Below, piece after piece: positions 63,209 through 64,000 of a DNA stretch of 64,000 bases (positions are counted from its first letter, which is position 1; each line of letters begins with the position of its first letter). The notes under the pieces were generated by a model that saw only the letters and a list, made by a program, of their open reading frames with translations, was not told the origin of the DNA and ran no database searches. The position numbers and the translations under genes are program-made. Where the stretch lies: assembly GCF_900105945.1 (NCBI RefSeq), contig NZ_FNSO01000004.1, forward strand, positions 6,948,001 through 7,012,000. Reading direction: 5' to 3'. The DNA comes from Amycolatopsis tolypomycina (lineage in GTDB: Bacteria; Actinomycetota; Actinomycetes; Mycobacteriales; Pseudonocardiaceae).

Positions 63209-63985
63209 GTGCAGAAGTCAGCAGTGCGCCCCAGCCCGGTCTTCCTCGGCATCCTCGCGCTCACCGTCGCCGGTGGCGCCATGGCCGCGTTCGGTGACAT
63301 CACCACGATTCTCGATCGCGACCGCGATCCCCTGCTCATCGCCGGCGTGGTGATCTTCGTCGCCGCCGGCTGGGTGGCGTCGCTGTCGCTGCACGAGTTC
63401 GGGCACGCGATGGTCGCCTACCGCGGCGGTGACTACAGCGTCGCCCACAAGGGTTACCTGACGCTGGACGTCCGGAAGTACACCGACCCCGTCCTGTCGA
63501 TCATCCTGCCGCTGATTTTCCTCATCATCGGCGGCATCCCGCTGCCGGGCGGCGCGGTCTGGATCAACCGCGGCGCGCTGCGGTCTCGCGGGACGTCGTC
63601 GTGGGTTTCGCTGGCCGGGCCGCTGAGCAACCTCGCGGTCGGGGCGGCGCTGGCACTGGTGGTCGCGCTGGTCCCGATGGCGGGCGGGCTCGTGATCGCG
63701 ATGTCCTACCTGGCGCTGCTGCAGGTCGTGACGTTCTTGCTCAACATCCTCCCGATCCCGGGCCTCGACGGCTGGGGCGCGATCGAGCCGTACCTGCCGC
63801 CGCGGGCGCGGGAGATCGGCGCGCAGGTCCGCCCGTGGGCGCCGATCGTGCTGTTCGCCCTCCTCTTCTTCTTCCGGCCGGCGAACACCGCGCTGTGGCA
63901 AGGCTCCTACGCCATCTTCAACGCGTTCGGCGGCTACGTGGACGGCGCGCAGATCGGCTTCAGCGTCTTCCAGTTCTGGAACTGA
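63209..63985 (+). CDS. site-2 protease family (M50) membrane metalloprotease
   Basis: 258 aa intramembrane protease with about six helices. The zinc motif HEFGH is at 62-66 within a helix, and the third ligand Asp lies in LLNILPIPGLDGWGAIEPYLPP, the NPxPxLDG-like motif. There are no PDZ or CBS domains, so it is the compact Rv1608-like/SpoIVFB type without extra sensing domains. Start GTG 63209; a GGAG lies three bases upstream, so the site is weak and AAGACT seven bases upstream hints at a leaderless start. Substrate unknown. Divergent from whiB2. Confidence 0.85.
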   Translation: MQKSAVRPSPVFLGILALTVAGGAMAAFGDITTILDRDRDPLLIAGVVIFVAAGWVASLSLHEFGHAMVAYRGGDYSVAHKGYLTLDVRKYTDPVLSIILPLIFLIIGGIPLPGGAVWINRGALRSRGTSSWVSLAGPLSNLAVGAALALVVALVPMAGGLVIAMSYLALLQVVTFLLNILPIPGLDGWGAIEPYLPPRAREIGAQVRPWAPIVLFALLFFFRPANTALWQGSYAIFNAFGGYVDGAQIGFSVFQFWN

Positions 63986-64000
63986 GGTTTACCGCGCCGG

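Overview
The window is 64 kb of very GC-rich actinobacterial chromosome. Protein sequences, many GTG and TTG starts, WhiB, mycothiol-type sigma and MtrAB genes all point to the Pseudonocardiales, most likely Amycolatopsis (inference from family resemblance, not a database search). There is no phage, insertion sequence, CRISPR array, rRNA or tRNA. Most genes are housekeeping. Compared from memory with the Mycobacterium tuberculosis stretch Rv3218-Rv3260, the backbone order is conserved: lipid kinase, whiB1, pdtaS, rsrA/sigR, SRAP, rsgA, WS/DGAT, Rv3235-like, secA, hpf, comF, lpqB, mtrB, mtrA, tmk, ahcY, cationic amino acid permease, manA, Rv3256-like, manB, DUF3499, Rv3259-like, whiB2. Lineage-specific genes are inserted between these blocks.

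Layout. 1-3.7 kb: the end of a membrane protein gene and a four-gene osmoprotectant (glycine-betaine type) ABC importer operon on the minus strand. 3.8-12.4 kb: a polyamine-synthase-like protein, malic enzyme, a sugar epimerase-like protein, a SRPBCC/MarR pair, a secreted protein, a DUF4442 thioesterase-like protein, a phosphatase, a GNAT acetyltransferase and a lipid kinase. 12.6-19.1 kb: a redox and stress block with whiB1 (CRP-type site upstream), pdtaS, a 24-residue ribosomal protein gene (bL37), rsrA and sigR with a textbook SigR promoter, YbaK, SRAP and rsgA. 19.2-25.2 kb: a lipoprotein, a wax ester synthase-like protein, an rRNA/tRNA methyltransferase, a small HAD protein, an Rv3235-like protein and a P450. 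25.2-35.2 kb: secA, hpf, comF, lpqB, mtrB and mtrA, all on the minus strand. 35.2-43.8 kb: IclR and WYL regulators, tmk, a secreted papain-like protease with a membrane partner, an XRE regulator, a YjdF-like protein, a broken glyoxalase-like gene and ahcY. 43.8-53 kb: a large membrane protein with a hydrolase-like tail, a sortase-anchored surface protein, an amino acid permease, a cation efflux protein and a large AfsR-type regulator. 53.7-58.7 kb: the GDP-mannose precursor operon (manB, Trm112-like, SIS protein, manA) plus DUF3499 and Rv3259-like genes. 59.2-64 kb: a 1095-residue membrane glycosyltransferase, whiB2 and an M50 protease.

The most informative non-coding observations are: a SigR-type promoter followed within ten bases by an in-frame GTG that would give a 48-residue N-terminally extended SigR isoform; at least seven genes whose -10 hexamer lies 6-8 bases from the start codon, implying leaderless mRNAs; convergent gene junctions filled with modular inverted repeats, two of which share an ATCACGCGTGTCGAC module although they lie 28 kb apart; a 190-base element at 59.1-59.3 kb with nested inverted repeats and duplicated loop sequences that copies the end of the neighbouring glycosyltransferase gene; a G/T-skewed tract with telomere-like repeats between hpf and comF; and several enzyme-family proteins in which a catalytic residue is replaced (WS/DGAT second His to Gln, lipase-like elbow Ser to Asn, metallopeptidase lacking HExxH). 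I did not find a clearly new multi-gene system; the best candidates for undescribed biology are these elements and the protease/membrane-partner pair.
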